From: Lachnospiraceae bacterium | GTDB lineage: Bacteria > Bacillota > Clostridia > Lachnospirales > Lachnospiraceae | Length of the DNA stretch: 64,000 nt | Reading direction: 5' to 3' | Assembly: GCA_022845955.1 (NCBI GenBank) | Contig: AP025576.1 | Coordinates: 3,224,001-3,288,000, forward strand | Shown here: piece by piece, positions 44,291 through 52,744 of the stretch | Position numbering within the stretch: position 1 is the stretch's first letter | Layout of the letters: each line of letters opens with the position of its first letter | Position numbers and translations under genes: made by a program | The notes under the pieces: model-generated | What the model was told of the DNA's origin: nothing | Seen by the model: the letters and a program-made list of their open reading frames with translations, nothing else | Database searches by the model: none

Positions 44291-46726
44291 ATGAAGAAAG
44301 AGAAAGCTGCTGCGCAGCAAATGAATCGGGAAGCCGCTCAGCGCTATCAGGCAGATATTTCCAGCGGTCTGTCTCAAGAACAGGTGCAGGAACGGATCGA
44401 TAGTGGCTGGACGAACGAAATGGTTACGGAAGAGTCGAAAACCGTGGGGCAGATCATAAAAGGCAATCTGCTCACTTACTTCAACCTGATTTTTGCCATA
44501 CTCGCGATTCTGGTTGTTGCGGCAGGCTCTTTTCGCAGTCTGACCTTCCTGCCGGTAGTCATTGCCAACCTGTTTATCGGTATCCTTCAGGAAATCCGTG
44601 CGAAGAAAACTTTGGATCAGCTTACCATGCTGAACGCACCCAAAGCAGAAGTTGTTCGGAATGGTCATATCTCGGAAATTCCGGCAGAGGAACTGGTGCT
44701 GGACGATATTGTGATTTTCCGGGCAGGCGACCAGATTTGTGCCGATGCGATTGTATTGGACGGAAGTGTTTTGGTCAACGAGGCTCTGCTGACTGGCGAA
44801 TCGGACGAGCTGCGAAAAGAACTGGGCGATTTTCTGATGTCCGGTAGCTTTGTTGTCTCCGGCGAGTGCTATGCCCGACTGGAGCGGGTGGGCGCGGATT
44901 CCTACATCAGCGAATTAACGCTGGAAGCCAAGGCTCAAGATCAGAAGAAGCACTCCGAGATGCTCCGGGTGCTGGACAGAATGGTGGGCATTGTGGGTAT
45001 TTTGATTGTCCCTATTGGTGTTTTCCTGTTTGTGCAGCAGTATGTGTTCTCCGGCGCATCCTTCCAGAGCAGTATTCTCTCCATGGTAGCTGCCGTAGTT
45101 GGAATGATCCCGGAGGGGTTGTATCTGCTGGCAAGCGTTGCGCTGGTGGTCAGCGTGATCCGTCTGGCATCCCAAAAGGTACTGGTTCACGATATGAAGT
45201 GCATCGAATCCCTTGCCAGAGTTGATGTGCTGTGCGTGGACAAAACCGGAACTATCACGGAAAATGAGATGCAGGTCAGCAGCGTCATTCCCATGGAGGG
45301 CTTTGATCCAACCCAGGGTGTTGGCCTGAAAGCGCAGATCAGCACGCTGATTGCTGCAATGCCCGAGGGAAATCTGACCATGCAGGCGCTAAAGCGTTAC
45401 TTCAAAACACCGCTCAAAAAGAATGCCGAAGCCGTGTTTCCATTCTCCTCTACATACAAGTATTGCGCTGCTGTTTTCCCGGATAATGCCTATGTCCTCG
45501 GCGCGCCGGAGCTTGTCCTGCGGAGTGATTATGAGAAGTACCGTCCGCTGATGGAAAGCTACAGTGCGGATGGCTTTCGGACGGTTCTGTTCGGCAGATA
45601 CGAAGGAGTACCAGACGGACAGGCGTTGACGGAACCCGTGATTCCCATGGGACTGATTCTGCTGACCAATCCCATCCGCCGGGATGCGCCGGAGACTTTC
45701 CGTTACTTTGCGCAGCAGGGCGTTGCCATCAAGGTCATCTCCGGGGATAACCCCCTGACCGTTTCGCAGATTGCCGCGGAGGCAGGCATCCCTGGTGCAG
45801 AGAACTATGTGGACGCTTCTACATTGGAAACGGAGGACGCTCTGCGGTCTGCGGCAGAGCAGTATACCGTATTTGGACGGGTCACGCCTGAGCAAAAGCG
45901 GCTGCTTGTCCGGGCATTGCGGAGCGCAGGACATACTGTGGGCATGACGGGAGACGGTGTCAATGATGTACTTGCTCTGAAGGAAGCGGACTGTTCCGTT
46001 GCCATGGCGTCGGGCTGTGACGCGGCGGCACAGGTCTCCCAGTTGGTTTTGCTGGAATCCGACTTCTCCGCCATGCCATCGGTGGTTGCGGAAGGGCGGC
46101 GGGTGGTCAATAACATCCAGCGGTCTGCGAGCCTGTTTCTGGTCAAGAACATTTTTTCTTTCCTTATGTCAGTGTTCTCCGCCTGCTTCATGCTGAACTA
46201 TCCCCTGGAGCCTGCTCAGATCTCACTGATCAGTATGTTTACCATAGGAATCCCCGGTTTTTTCCTTGCCCTGCAGCCAAATGCAGAAGCCATTCACGGA
46301 CGGTTCCTGTCCAATGTTCTGATCAAAGCGCTGCCTGCGGGATTGACAGATTTCCTTGTGGTGGGCGCACTGGTGATCTTCGGCAGAGTATTTGGCGTCA
46401 ATGAGACGGACATTTCCACTGCCTGTACCATGCTCCTAGCCATCGTTGGGTTCATGATTCTGCACCATATCAGCAAGCCGCTGAACCTGCTTCGCTGGAT
46501 TGTCTGGGTGGGCAGTGGTGTAGGACTGCTGGTTTGCAGTATCTATCTGGGTAACATTTTTGGTATCACGCATATGTCCATGGAGTGTGTCATGCTGTTT
46601 GTGGTCTTCGCCATTGTAACTGAGCCAACCCTGCGCTATGGTACAATACTGGTGGAAAAGATTGGTAGCATAATTACGAAAAGAGCAGAAAAACGACATA
46701 CTGATACCGTGGCACACAACAATTAG
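44291..46726 (+). CDS. P-type ATPase, cation-translocating (CtpE-like)
   Basis: 811 aa, 9 bp after the hydrolase gene. Actuator motif LLTGESDELRK, phosphorylation site CVDKTGTITENEM with the catalytic Asp, hinge GMTGDGVNDVLALKEADCSVAM and a C-terminal bundle of helices. No heavy-metal-binding domain or CPx motif is seen. The pattern SQLVLLESDFSAMPSVVAEGRR is like CtpE-type Ca2+ pumps. Ion not provable by eye. A minus-strand regulator frame runs into its 3' end. Confidence 0.88.
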   Translation: MKKEKAAAQQMNREAAQRYQADISSGLSQEQVQERIDSGWTNEMVTEESKTVGQIIKGNLLTYFNLIFAILAILVVAAGSFRSLTFLPVVIANLFIGILQEIRAKKTLDQLTMLNAPKAEVVRNGHISEIPAEELVLDDIVIFRAGDQICADAIVLDGSVLVNEALLTGESDELRKELGDFLMSGSFVVSGECYARLERVGADSYISELTLEAKAQDQKKHSEMLRVLDRMVGIVGILIVPIGVFLFVQQYVFSGASFQSSILSMVAAVVGMIPEGLYLLASVALVVSVIRLASQKVLVHDMKCIESLARVDVLCVDKTGTITENEMQVSSVIPMEGFDPTQGVGLKAQISTLIAAMPEGNLTMQALKRYFKTPLKKNAEAVFPFSSTYKYCAAVFPDNAYVLGAPELVLRSDYEKYRPLMESYSADGFRTVLFGRYEGVPDGQALTEPVIPMGLILLTNPIRRDAPETFRYFAQQGVAIKVISGDNPLTVSQIAAEAGIPGAENYVDASTLETEDALRSAAEQYTVFGRVTPEQKRLLVRALRSAGHTVGMTGDGVNDVLALKEADCSVAMASGCDAAAQVSQLVLLESDFSAMPSVVAEGRRVVNNIQRSASLFLVKNIFSFLMSVFSACFMLNYPLEPAQISLISMFTIGIPGFFLALQPNAEAIHGRFLSNVLIKALPAGLTDFLVVGALVIFGRVFGVNETDISTACTMLLAIVGFMILHHISKPLNLLRWIVWVGSGVGLLVCSIYLGNIFGITHMSMECVMLFVVFAIVTEPTLRYGTILVEKIGSIITKRAEKRHTDTVAHNN

Positions 46727-47116
46727 TTGAATCAAAGGATTACTGTCCGTCACTGAAATAAAAAAGCAGCCTTCCGGGTACTTTTCAGGTGCAGTATCAA
46801 TTAAGGCTTTTACAGTAGCTTTGACGACTTCCAGAGAGCGCTCATCGCAAGCTGAAAGCATACGGAGGAGATTTTCTACCTCGGAATCTTTGGATGGCTT
46901 CTCGGGGTAGAAAATCGAATCCGCAGAAATAGATAATTCACGGATCAATTTATAGAGAACATCGAAACTTGGCTTTTTGCCTTCGTTTTCAATTCGATAT
47001 AAGTATCGCTCAGTGATTTCAGCCCTTTCAGCCAGCGCTTCAATGGTGATACCCGCTTTTTCCCGCGCTGCTTTGAGAATACTGCCAAGCGTTTCAGGTT
47101 GATTATGCACTTTCAA
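46436..47116 (-). CDS. XRE family regulator with abnormal antisense extension
   Basis: TTG start 47116 behind GGAGGTGAA on the minus strand. The first about 110 residues are a typical conjugative-element HTH protein: ILKAAREKAGITIEALAERA, ITERYLYRIENEGKKPSFDV and a helical tail ending near ALIDTAPEKYPEG. The frame then continues about 110 residues with no family likeness, antisense to the 3' end of the P-type ATPase gene, to 46436. The normal stop was probably lost when the downstream DNA was replaced at about 46735-46760. Confidence 0.65.
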   Translation of the reverse strand: MKVHNQPETLGSILKAAREKAGITIEALAERAEITERYLYRIENEGKKPSFDVLYKLIRELSISADSIFYPEKPSKDSEVENLLRMLSACDERSLEVVKATVKALIDTAPEKYPEGCFFISVTDSNPLIQLIVVCHGISMSFFCSFRNYATNLFHQYCTIAQGWLSYNGEDHKQHDTLHGHMRDTKNVTQIDTANQQSYTTAHPDNPAKQVQRLADMVQNHEPNDG

Positions 47117-47269
47117 TTCACCTCCATCTATTATTCTACAGATTTATGCCATGTTTATAATGGCATGGCAATTCAATTATAGGTGGTCTGGTGGTTCTCA
47201 AAAATATGAACTAAGCATATAGCCCCGCCAATAAAAAAAACGAGGTTTTGGAGGGGCTGATTCTTCATG

Positions 47270-47304
47270 CCCCCTGATTCCGAGTTTGGATTGGGGGTAT
47301 TTTT
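47270..47304 (+). terminator. Alternative hairpins in 47117-47619 gap
   Basis: CCCCC (47270-47274) and GGGGG (47293-47297) with ATTCC/GGAT inside form a stem followed by TATTTTT. The same CCCC can instead pair with GGGGC at 47252-47256. The remaining gap up to the sigma factor holds no supported gene; minus-strand frames there look degenerate. Confidence 0.4.
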
Positions 47305-47619
47305 ATGCGCTGGAGCTTTACCTGCGCTTCGCTGCTGGTTTCCTGCAGCGATTATGAGCCTATCCGATAAGCCTAATATGTCCTGATAGTATACGGTCAA
47401 AAAAAGCTCGCATCCTCCATCTGGACAAGTAGGCACATATACTGAACTGACATTCCAGTATAAAAATGAAATAGATAATTGCAATGCGCTTTTTATGCAC
47501 TGTCATGCAGTGTGTAATGGGCGCATTTTTTTGCATGTCAGCGGTTCTGTTCCGCATTGTCGCAGCCTTCCCGTCAATCTGGATTTTCAAAAAATTCAGA
47601 TTGATTGGAGGTACATAAC

Positions 47620-48072
47620 GTGGATGCTGACAAAAAAAGATTATGGGTCAGCGGTCAATTTGTCGAGGTAACGGATGAAATTTACGATGCCTACATGAAA
47701 GGTGATCGGAAAATGCGTTACTTTGAAAGCGACCTGAAGGCAGAAAGGTTCCTTATGGATGAGAACGGACAGATCAAGCAGGTCATTCCCAGCAGGGAGG
47801 ACTCTTTGGACAGGCTCATGGATGATAATGCAGAGCAGTTCGCAGACCGACACGAGAGTGTTGAGGACATGGTGTTACGCAGGATTTCTATTGAGTGGCT
47901 GTATAAAGCGCTTGATACACTCACGGAAAGGGAAAGAAAGCTGATAGAAGCTCTTTTCTTTGAGGAAATGACAGAGCGCGAGGTTGCTCACTCTCTTGGC
48001 ATCTCCCAGCCGGCTGTCCATAAACAGAAAAATAAAATACTCAAAAAGCTGAAACATTTTCTTGAAAAGTAA
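47620..48072 (+). CDS. Sigma-70-like factor of a mobile element
   Basis: GTG 47620 lies 8 nt after GGAGG and is preferred to TTG 47605. 150 aa. A poorly conserved N terminus precedes region 4: LDTLTERERKLIEALFFEEM, TEREVAHSLGISQPAVHKQK, a clear HTH for -35 recognition. Such short sigma-like proteins are typical of Firmicutes conjugative transposons, where they control excision or transfer genes. Confidence 0.85.
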   Translation: MDADKKRLWVSGQFVEVTDEIYDAYMKGDRKMRYFESDLKAERFLMDENGQIKQVIPSREDSLDRLMDDNAEQFADRHESVEDMVLRRISIEWLYKALDTLTERERKLIEALFFEEMTEREVAHSLGISQPAVHKQKNKILKKLKHFLEK

Positions 48073-48087
48073 GTTTTAGCGGTTATC

Positions 48088-48128
48088 AGACCCCTCACTC
48101 AACGGCAAATAGAGTGAGGGGTCTTTCT
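48088..48128 (+). terminator. Terminator after sigma-like gene
   Basis: AGACCCCTCACTC and GAGTGAGGGGTCT form a perfect 13-bp stem with an 11-nt loop, then TTCTTTT. Confidence 0.85.
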
Positions 48129-48199
48129 TTTGAAAGATCCGCTGTTCCTTGACAACCGAATACCCATTCATCGGATACTTTCCTATTGCTTTTGTGATG

Positions 48200-48600
48200 A
48201 GCATAAGCCACATTAGCGATTGCGCCATGATGTACCAGGAAAACGACAGCGGGAACGCCACCTGATTGATTGTACGGTTTGAGGTCTGTCCTGCCTGATA
48301 TGGAGCGAGAACAGTCGGCTATAAGTACCGGGCAGCTCCCGGTATGGCGATGACAGGCAGTAGGGATAATGATACTCCTGTCCAGCCACAGTCCGAGCGT
48401 GATAAGTACCTTGCGGTGCGAAGCCGTCGCAGGCAATGGGGGCAGCCGAAAAGCAGAGATCCTGCCGGGGGTGAAAGGCCCGTGGAGCTGATACGCTGTC
48501 AGCCGTTCGATGAATGCCCACAGAGATTCGGGGTGTCGGGGACAAATGGAATCTCTCTACATAGGCGGTACATATCGCCTGAAAAAATCAGGGAGGTTAT
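48200..48600 (+). other. Structure-rich non-coding stretch before mazF
   Basis: About 400 bp with no supported protein but many local stems: TACCGGG-CAGC-(T)CCCGGTA near 48319-48341, GACAGG ... CCTGTC near 48350-48392, and GCTGA ... TCAGC near 48488-48505. GC content is raised and purine motifs such as GGGGGTGAAAGGCCC recur. It may be a structured RNA of the mobile element or a decayed intron or transposon end. No known class could be assigned. Confidence 0.35.
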
Positions 48601-48606
48601 AGATCA

Positions 48607-48948
48607 ATGAAAAGAACATATCAGCGCGGCGAGATGTATTACGCTGATCTTGGTCGTGGCGTTGGCTCCGAACAGGAGGGTCGCCGCCCGGTTGTAATCA
48701 TACAGAACGATATCGGCAACAAACATAGCCCCACGGTCATTGTAGCGGCCATAACAACCAAAACAGCAGGCAAGCGAAAACTGCCCACCCATTTTGAAAT
48801 TGGAGCTGAGCATGGTCTGAAAGCGCCCTCGTTGGTCTTGTTGGAACAGATTCGCACCATTGACAAGCACCGCCTGGAAAACAGAATAGGAAGAAACAAG
48901 AGGCATCCATACGCACGATATTATGGAGCGGTTTCTGGAATGGTTTGA
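48607..48948 (+). pseudogene. MazF/PemK toxin, C-terminally altered
   Basis: ATG 48607 after [55 protein letters not shown] and [20 protein letters not shown] are the MazF fold. The last normal part is near residue 97. From about 48900 the frame reads into sequence belonging to an ADP-ribosylglycohydrolase gene and stops at 48948. The missing end is one helix, so residual RNase activity cannot be excluded. No antitoxin gene is adjacent. Confidence 0.75.
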
Positions 48949-49657
48949 AGATGGAAAATATTCCCCATGGGGAGAGCGGTTCGACTGTGGGCATACAGTA
49001 GCGCAGGCGCTGTTCCGCTATAAGGGGGGCACGGTTCCCGTTCTGTGCGGAAGCAATCAAAAAACCTCCAACGGCAATGGCTCTCTTATGAGAATACTTC
49101 CCATGGCGTATTATCTCTCTGCCAGATACGGTACGGATCTGACAGGATCTGCAAAGGCGATGGACATGATCCATAAGGTATCCGGCCTGACACACCGCCA
49201 TCCCATCGCTCAGTCCGCCTGCGGGATCTATGTCAATATTGCGGCGAGACTGCTGGCAGGAATGGACAAGGCAGCAGCCGTCCGGGAGGGCGTCGTGGCG
49301 TCGGCCGACTGGTACCGGCGCCACGACAAATTTGAGGAGGCACTGCCGATCTGGGAGCCGCTCTTGGATACCGTCTCTCTGACAGAGATGCCGGAGGAAG
49401 AGATCGGAAGCAGCGGGTATGTGGCGGATACGCTGATCGCGTCGCTCTGGTGCCTCCTGACTACGGACTGTTATCATATGTGCGTCCTGAAAGCGGTAAA
49501 TCTGGGGGAAGATACGGATACCACGGGTGCCGTAGCCGGAGGACTGGCAGGGCTAGTTTATGGGTACGATGGAATCCCTCGGGACTGGCTGGATGCGTTG
49601 AAGGGGAAACCGATTATCGAAAAGGCATGCGAAGCGATGGAACGCGAAGAGAGCTGA
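48905..49657 (+). pseudogene. ADP-ribosylglycohydrolase, 5'-truncated
   Basis: In frame from [20 protein letters not shown] the sequence matches the ARH fold: FDCGHTVAQAL, NGNGSLMRILPMAYYL, LTHRHPIAQSACGIYV and the metal-site NLGEDTDTTGAVAGGLAG. The first about 60-70 residues, including the initial GAxxGDALG-type and first acidic metal motif, are gone. ATG 48923 has no ribosome site. It is unrelated in detail to the complete ARH protein at 10155. Confidence 0.8.
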
Positions 49658-49790
49658 ACGGAGGAGAATGATAGAATATTTGGAGCGTGTTTGAATATTG
49701 AATGGCGGTATATCATTGACAGTAATGTTGGAACGGCGTATAAGTCATATTTGAGAATGCTATATATCGCGAAGATAATATAGAGTTATG

Positions 49791-49829
49791 GCTCGTGGAA
49801 TTCTAATTTGATTTCCACGGGCTTTTTTT
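49791..49829 (+). terminator. Terminator after glycohydrolase remnant
   Basis: GCTCGTGGAA and TTCCACGGGC pair over 10 positions with one wobble, followed by seven T residues. Confidence 0.8.
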
Positions 49830-49891
49830 ATCCGTATTAGATTCATTCATATTTTCCTTTGAAAAATGACAAATTTTAAAGGAGGAAATAT

Positions 49892-50081
49892 ATGGGTGGA
49901 ATAACAAATCAAAGGCCTTTAATTATTGACTGTTTTGCAGGGGGGCGGTGGTGCCAGTGTAGGAATTGAGATGGCATTGGGCAGACAAGTCGATATAGCC
50001 GTAAATCATGATCCAGACGCCATTCTAATGCATAAAACGAATCATCCGGATACACTTCATCTAACGGAAGATATATTCAAT
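49892..50081 (+). pseudogene. C5 cytosine DNA methyltransferase, N-terminal fragment with frameshift
   Basis: ATG 49892 after GGAGG. MGGITNQRPLIIDCFAGG is motif I; one extra G in the run at 49940-49945 shifts the frame. After correction the protein continues GASVGIEMALGRQVDIAVNH and DTLHLTEDIFN, then TAA at the IS left end. The catalytic PC motif and all later motifs are missing here. The C-terminal piece is found beyond the IS element at 52121. Confidence 0.8.
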
Positions 50082-50098
50082 TAAAAAGCAAGCAGGAA

Positions 50099-50119
50099 TC
50101 TCCCGATAAAATCGGGAGA
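50099..50119 (+). repeat. IS left-end hairpin
   Basis: A 9-bp stem with an AAA loop, near the left end, of the subterminal type recognised by Y1 transposases. Confidence 0.6.
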
Positions 50120-50127
50120 GGAATGCG

Positions 50128-50553
50128 TCATTTTGTATTCTGGTTCCGTATATATTTTTCTACAACCTCTTTGCTCATATTTCCCAGTGTGCTCATATAG
50201 TAGCTGTGGCTCCAAAGGTGGCCGCCCCAAAACTTGCTGTCCTTTATCTCAGGATGTCCCTGGAAAAACAGTTTTGCGCTGTGACCTTTCAGGTACTTTA
50301 CGACGCTGGATGCCGCGTATTTCGGCTTGAAACTGATAAGAAGGTGGATATGCTCCGGCATGACCTGCATTTCCTCGATCTCGATATCCCCCTTCTGTGC
50401 AAGGCTGCGGAGGATGTCTTCCATTTCGGCAACAAGGGCTTCGTTTGTAAAAACTGCCTTTCTGTACTTTGTCACCCAGATCAGGTGGTAATGAAAATTA
50501 TAAACATAATTACGTTCATACTTTGCTCCGTCAATGCGTTCCAACCGTTTCAT
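50128..50553 (-). CDS. tnpA: IS200/IS605 Y1 transposase TnpA
   Basis: 141 aa, full length. HUH motif in MPEHIHLLISFKP, catalytic Tyr in WSHSYYMSTLGNMSKE, and the early VYNFHYHLIWVTKYRK typical of the family. It cuts and rejoins single-stranded element ends. It points away from tnpB; the 98-bp gap between them holds both start regions (AAAGGAGAT on the minus strand). Confidence 0.95.
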   Translation of the reverse strand: MKRLERIDGAKYERNYVYNFHYHLIWVTKYRKAVFTNEALVAEMEDILRSLAQKGDIEIEEMQVMPEHIHLLISFKPKYAASSVVKYLKGHSAKLFFQGHPEIKDSKFWGGHLWSHSYYMSTLGNMSKEVVEKYIRNQNTK

Positions 50554-50651
50554 ATGCGTTATCTCCTTTTCCTGTATTATACTGTATTTTCTTATTGTTT
50601 ACAAGCCTCATATGTGTTATCATATACTTATAAGAGAAAGGCAGTACAGTC

Positions 50652-51917
50652 ATGAAGAAAATGAAGGACCTCCCGTACATTATCGGATTAAAAGTAAAGA
50701 TCTACCCTTCTGACGAACAGAAACGCCTCATTGCGGTAAACGATGGGGCTAAACGTGCTGTCTATAACCACCTGGTTGCATGCGGGAACGAAAAATACCG
50801 CCTTTCAATGTCGGCTGATAATGTCCCTGCGTACCAGGAACGTCTGGATTACCTGGAATCTGTTACCGGTGGTCTGGACAGCATCAAGAATGCCATGCCG
50901 TTCCTCTATGGGAAGGATGTTGATGACCAGGCGGTCGCCAATGCCTCCAAAAACTACCATACGGCATGGAAGAACCGGAAGGAACGCCATACCGGCGTCC
51001 CTGTTTTTAAAAAGAAGTCCAGTGTGCAGTCCTACCAGACGAATGCGCATTACTACGCCAAAGACACGCAGGAAGGGCACAACAGCAATGTCTGGTTCCT
51101 GGGCAAAAACCATGTGACTCTCCCGAAGCTTGGGCGGATCCGGTTCGGCGGATCATCGGGGGAAGCTGCCGAAATCATCAGGCGTCAGGAAGCGCGTGAC
51201 ATCCGGATCGGCACGATCACAGTAGAGCGTGACGCGGTTGGCGAATACTGGGCTTCCTTCCAGGTCAGTTCGGAAACGCCGTTCCGTGAAATACTCCCGC
51301 CTGCCGGCTCTGAGCATGGCATTGACCTTAACCTGCTTGAACTTGTAGTGGATTCAGACGGCAATGAGCTGGAAAACCCGAAATTCCTGCAGGCATCCAT
51401 GAAAAAGCTTAAAAAGGCGCAGCGCAGGCTGAGCCGTATGGCGGAGCGTGCAAAAAAGGACGTGCGGAAACTGTTGGAATGTAAGAATTACCAGAAGCAG
51501 CGGCAGAAGGTCGCATATCTGCACCGCAAAGTGGCACGCCAAAGAGCGGATTACCTCCATGCGTACTCGAAGCATGAAATCGAGAGCCAAGATTTCATTG
51601 CTGCCGAGGACCTGAAGGTAAAAAACCTGATGCGTAACCATAATCTTGCGAAGGCAATCGGCGACGCCGGGTGGCGGACTCTCCTGAACATGCTGAAGTA
51701 CAAAGCCAAATTGTATGGGCGCACTGTCGTCCTTGTGCCGCCCAAAGACACCACTCAGACATGCAGTGTCTGCGGGTATGTCATGTCCGGGGATGAAAAG
51801 CTCACGCTTGATGTACGGGAGTGGGAATGCCCGTACTGCCATACACACCATCATCGTGACAGGAATGCGGCCCGAAACGTCTTAAAACGAGGGTTACAGG
51901 CTGCCATGCAGCCATAA
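50652..51917 (+). CDS. tnpB: RNA-guided nuclease TnpB (IS200/IS605 accessory)
   Basis: 421 aa; ATG 50652 after AGAAAGGCAG. N-terminal wedge-type region (GLKVKIYPSDEQKRLIAVND), RuvC I Asp in EHGIDLNLLELVVDSDG, RuvC II Glu in FIAAEDLKVKNLMRN, zinc finger CSVCGY ... CPYCHT and RuvC III Asp in HHHRDRNAARNVL. All three acidic residues are present, so nuclease activity is plausible. In the family TnpB cuts DNA guided by an RNA made from the element right end, keeping the element at its donor site. Confidence 0.93.
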   Translation: MKKMKDLPYIIGLKVKIYPSDEQKRLIAVNDGAKRAVYNHLVACGNEKYRLSMSADNVPAYQERLDYLESVTGGLDSIKNAMPFLYGKDVDDQAVANASKNYHTAWKNRKERHTGVPVFKKKSSVQSYQTNAHYYAKDTQEGHNSNVWFLGKNHVTLPKLGRIRFGGSSGEAAEIIRRQEARDIRIGTITVERDAVGEYWASFQVSSETPFREILPPAGSEHGIDLNLLELVVDSDGNELENPKFLQASMKKLKKAQRRLSRMAERAKKDVRKLLECKNYQKQRQKVAYLHRKVARQRADYLHAYSKHEIESQDFIAAEDLKVKNLMRNHNLAKAIGDAGWRTLLNMLKYKAKLYGRTVVLVPPKDTTQTCSVCGYVMSGDEKLTLDVREWECPYCHTHHHRDRNAARNVLKRGLQAAMQP

Positions 51918-52121
51918 CCATATAGTAACTGTTGAAATACACACCTGGCGTGGCAACCCGCCAGAGAACCGTCCGGTCATTGGCCGGCCTCCACCACAGG
52001 ACCTGCGGGCCTGTGGCGTGCTGGCTGTATCCGGACAAGTTGCAGTGGTGATAGGGTTCCCTGATTTTGGGGACACCTGTCTCTTCCTGCAAGCTCCTGA
52101 CTCCGGTCAGGAGTGGTTGAC
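51900..52121 (+). ncRNA. Probable omega RNA (TnpB guide RNA) at the right end
   Basis: The 200 bp after tnpB contain stacked stems: CTGGCG ... CGCCAG (about 51943-51962), CCACAGG ... CCTGTGG (about 51992-52016) and the terminal CTCCTGAC/GTCAGGAG hairpin. In this family the scaffold ends at the element edge and the guide is the following host DNA. Here the guide would start near AACAAGTCGCC (52122 on), which is methyltransferase sequence. Exact ends are not determined. Confidence 0.65.
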
Positions 52122-52270
52122 AACAAGTCGCCAGGATCGGGAATAGCGTTGTACCCATCATGGCACAAAAGCTGGTTGAGGCGAACTGCCCTTACCTCAA
52201 GGTAGGAGATCGTGTAGGCAATATGCGGATCGTGGAAGACGCAGTGAATGGGCAGATGAAATTCGCGTAG
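52121..52270 (+). pseudogene. C5 methyltransferase, C-terminal fragment
   Basis: QQVARIGNSVVPIMAQKLVE is methyltransferase motif IX-X (GNSV), followed by NCPYLKVGDRVGN and the stop TAG at 52268. It belongs to the same gene type as 49892-50081, but about 300 central codons with the catalytic and target-recognition parts are missing. The insertion was therefore accompanied by, or followed by, a deletion. Confidence 0.8.
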
Positions 52271-52311
52271 ATATTGTCTGATTTAGAAAAATATTTTAAG
52301 GCAGTCATGGT

Positions 52312-52342
52312 CAAAACGGGATACGGAGTGTATCCCGTTTTG
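52312..52342 (+). terminator. Terminator before accessory gene block
   Basis: A perfect 13-bp stem (CAAAACGGGATAC with its complement) and a 5-nt loop. The T-run is within the right arm (GTTTTG). It can work in both directions. Confidence 0.7.
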
Positions 52343-52432
52343 CATATATGTTTGTCCATATTTTATTCTTCACCTATTTCATCATATTTCCCATGTAACG
52401 ATTGATAGTAATTAATTTGGAAGGAGGCAAAA

Positions 52433-52744
52433 GTGAAAATTCCAAAATATGTTCAGGAAATCATGGAAAGATCAGAATTTGTCAGAGGTAATGGCGATCC
52501 TGGCTATACGATTAAGATCCGTAAAGCCACGCCCTACACCAGGATTAGCACGCTCTCAGCCGAGATTCAGAGGCTGCAGAGCTGGGTTGACCGGATGATG
52601 CCAAAGGACGAATTCTCAATCCCGACAATGGTGATTAACAGTATCCCGTCAAGGACACATTATCGGAACCAATACACTGTGGTGACGATTTACGACCCCA
52701 TCATGCGGGAAATTGAAAAGTATATGAGAAAGGAAATGAAATAA
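52433..52744 (+). CDS. Hypothetical accessory protein of a mobile element
   Basis: GTG 52433 after GGAGGCAAAA. 103 aa, no recognised domain: short, charged, with helix-forming segment LSAEIQRLQSWVDRMMPKDE and a terminal amphipathic helix (MREIEKYMRKEMK). It overlaps the LPD11-like gene by one base (TAATG), so the two are co-translated. Function unknown. Confidence 0.7.
   Translation: MKIPKYVQEIMERSEFVRGNGDPGYTIKIRKATPYTRISTLSAEIQRLQSWVDRMMPKDEFSIPTMVINSIPSRTHYRNQYTVVTIYDPIMREIEKYMRKEMK

Larger units (their letters stand above)
50082..52121 (+). mobile_element. IS200/IS605-family element with divergent tnpA and tnpB
   Basis: About 2.04 kb between two pieces of a methyltransferase gene. Left end hairpin TCTCCCGAT-AAA-ATCGGGAGA (50099-50119), minus-strand Y1 transposase, plus-strand TnpB, a structured 3' region and a right-end hairpin CTCCTGAC-TCCG-GTCAGGAG (52094-52113) before GTTGAC. 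There are no inverted terminal repeats or target duplications, as expected. The bases just left (TTCAAT, 50076-50081) are the candidate target motif. Both genes look intact, so the element may be active. Confidence 0.82.

Noticed and set aside
47173..47590. Minus-strand frames between the XRE and sigma genes as a cysteine-rich KTR-type protein
   Set aside because: The place is usual for KTR genes in such elements, but the cysteine pattern is absent, so at most it is a decayed relic.
48344..48610. 88-codon frame in the structured stretch before mazF
   Set aside because: Arg- and Pro-rich product with no likeness, no ribosome site, and it crosses clear RNA stems.
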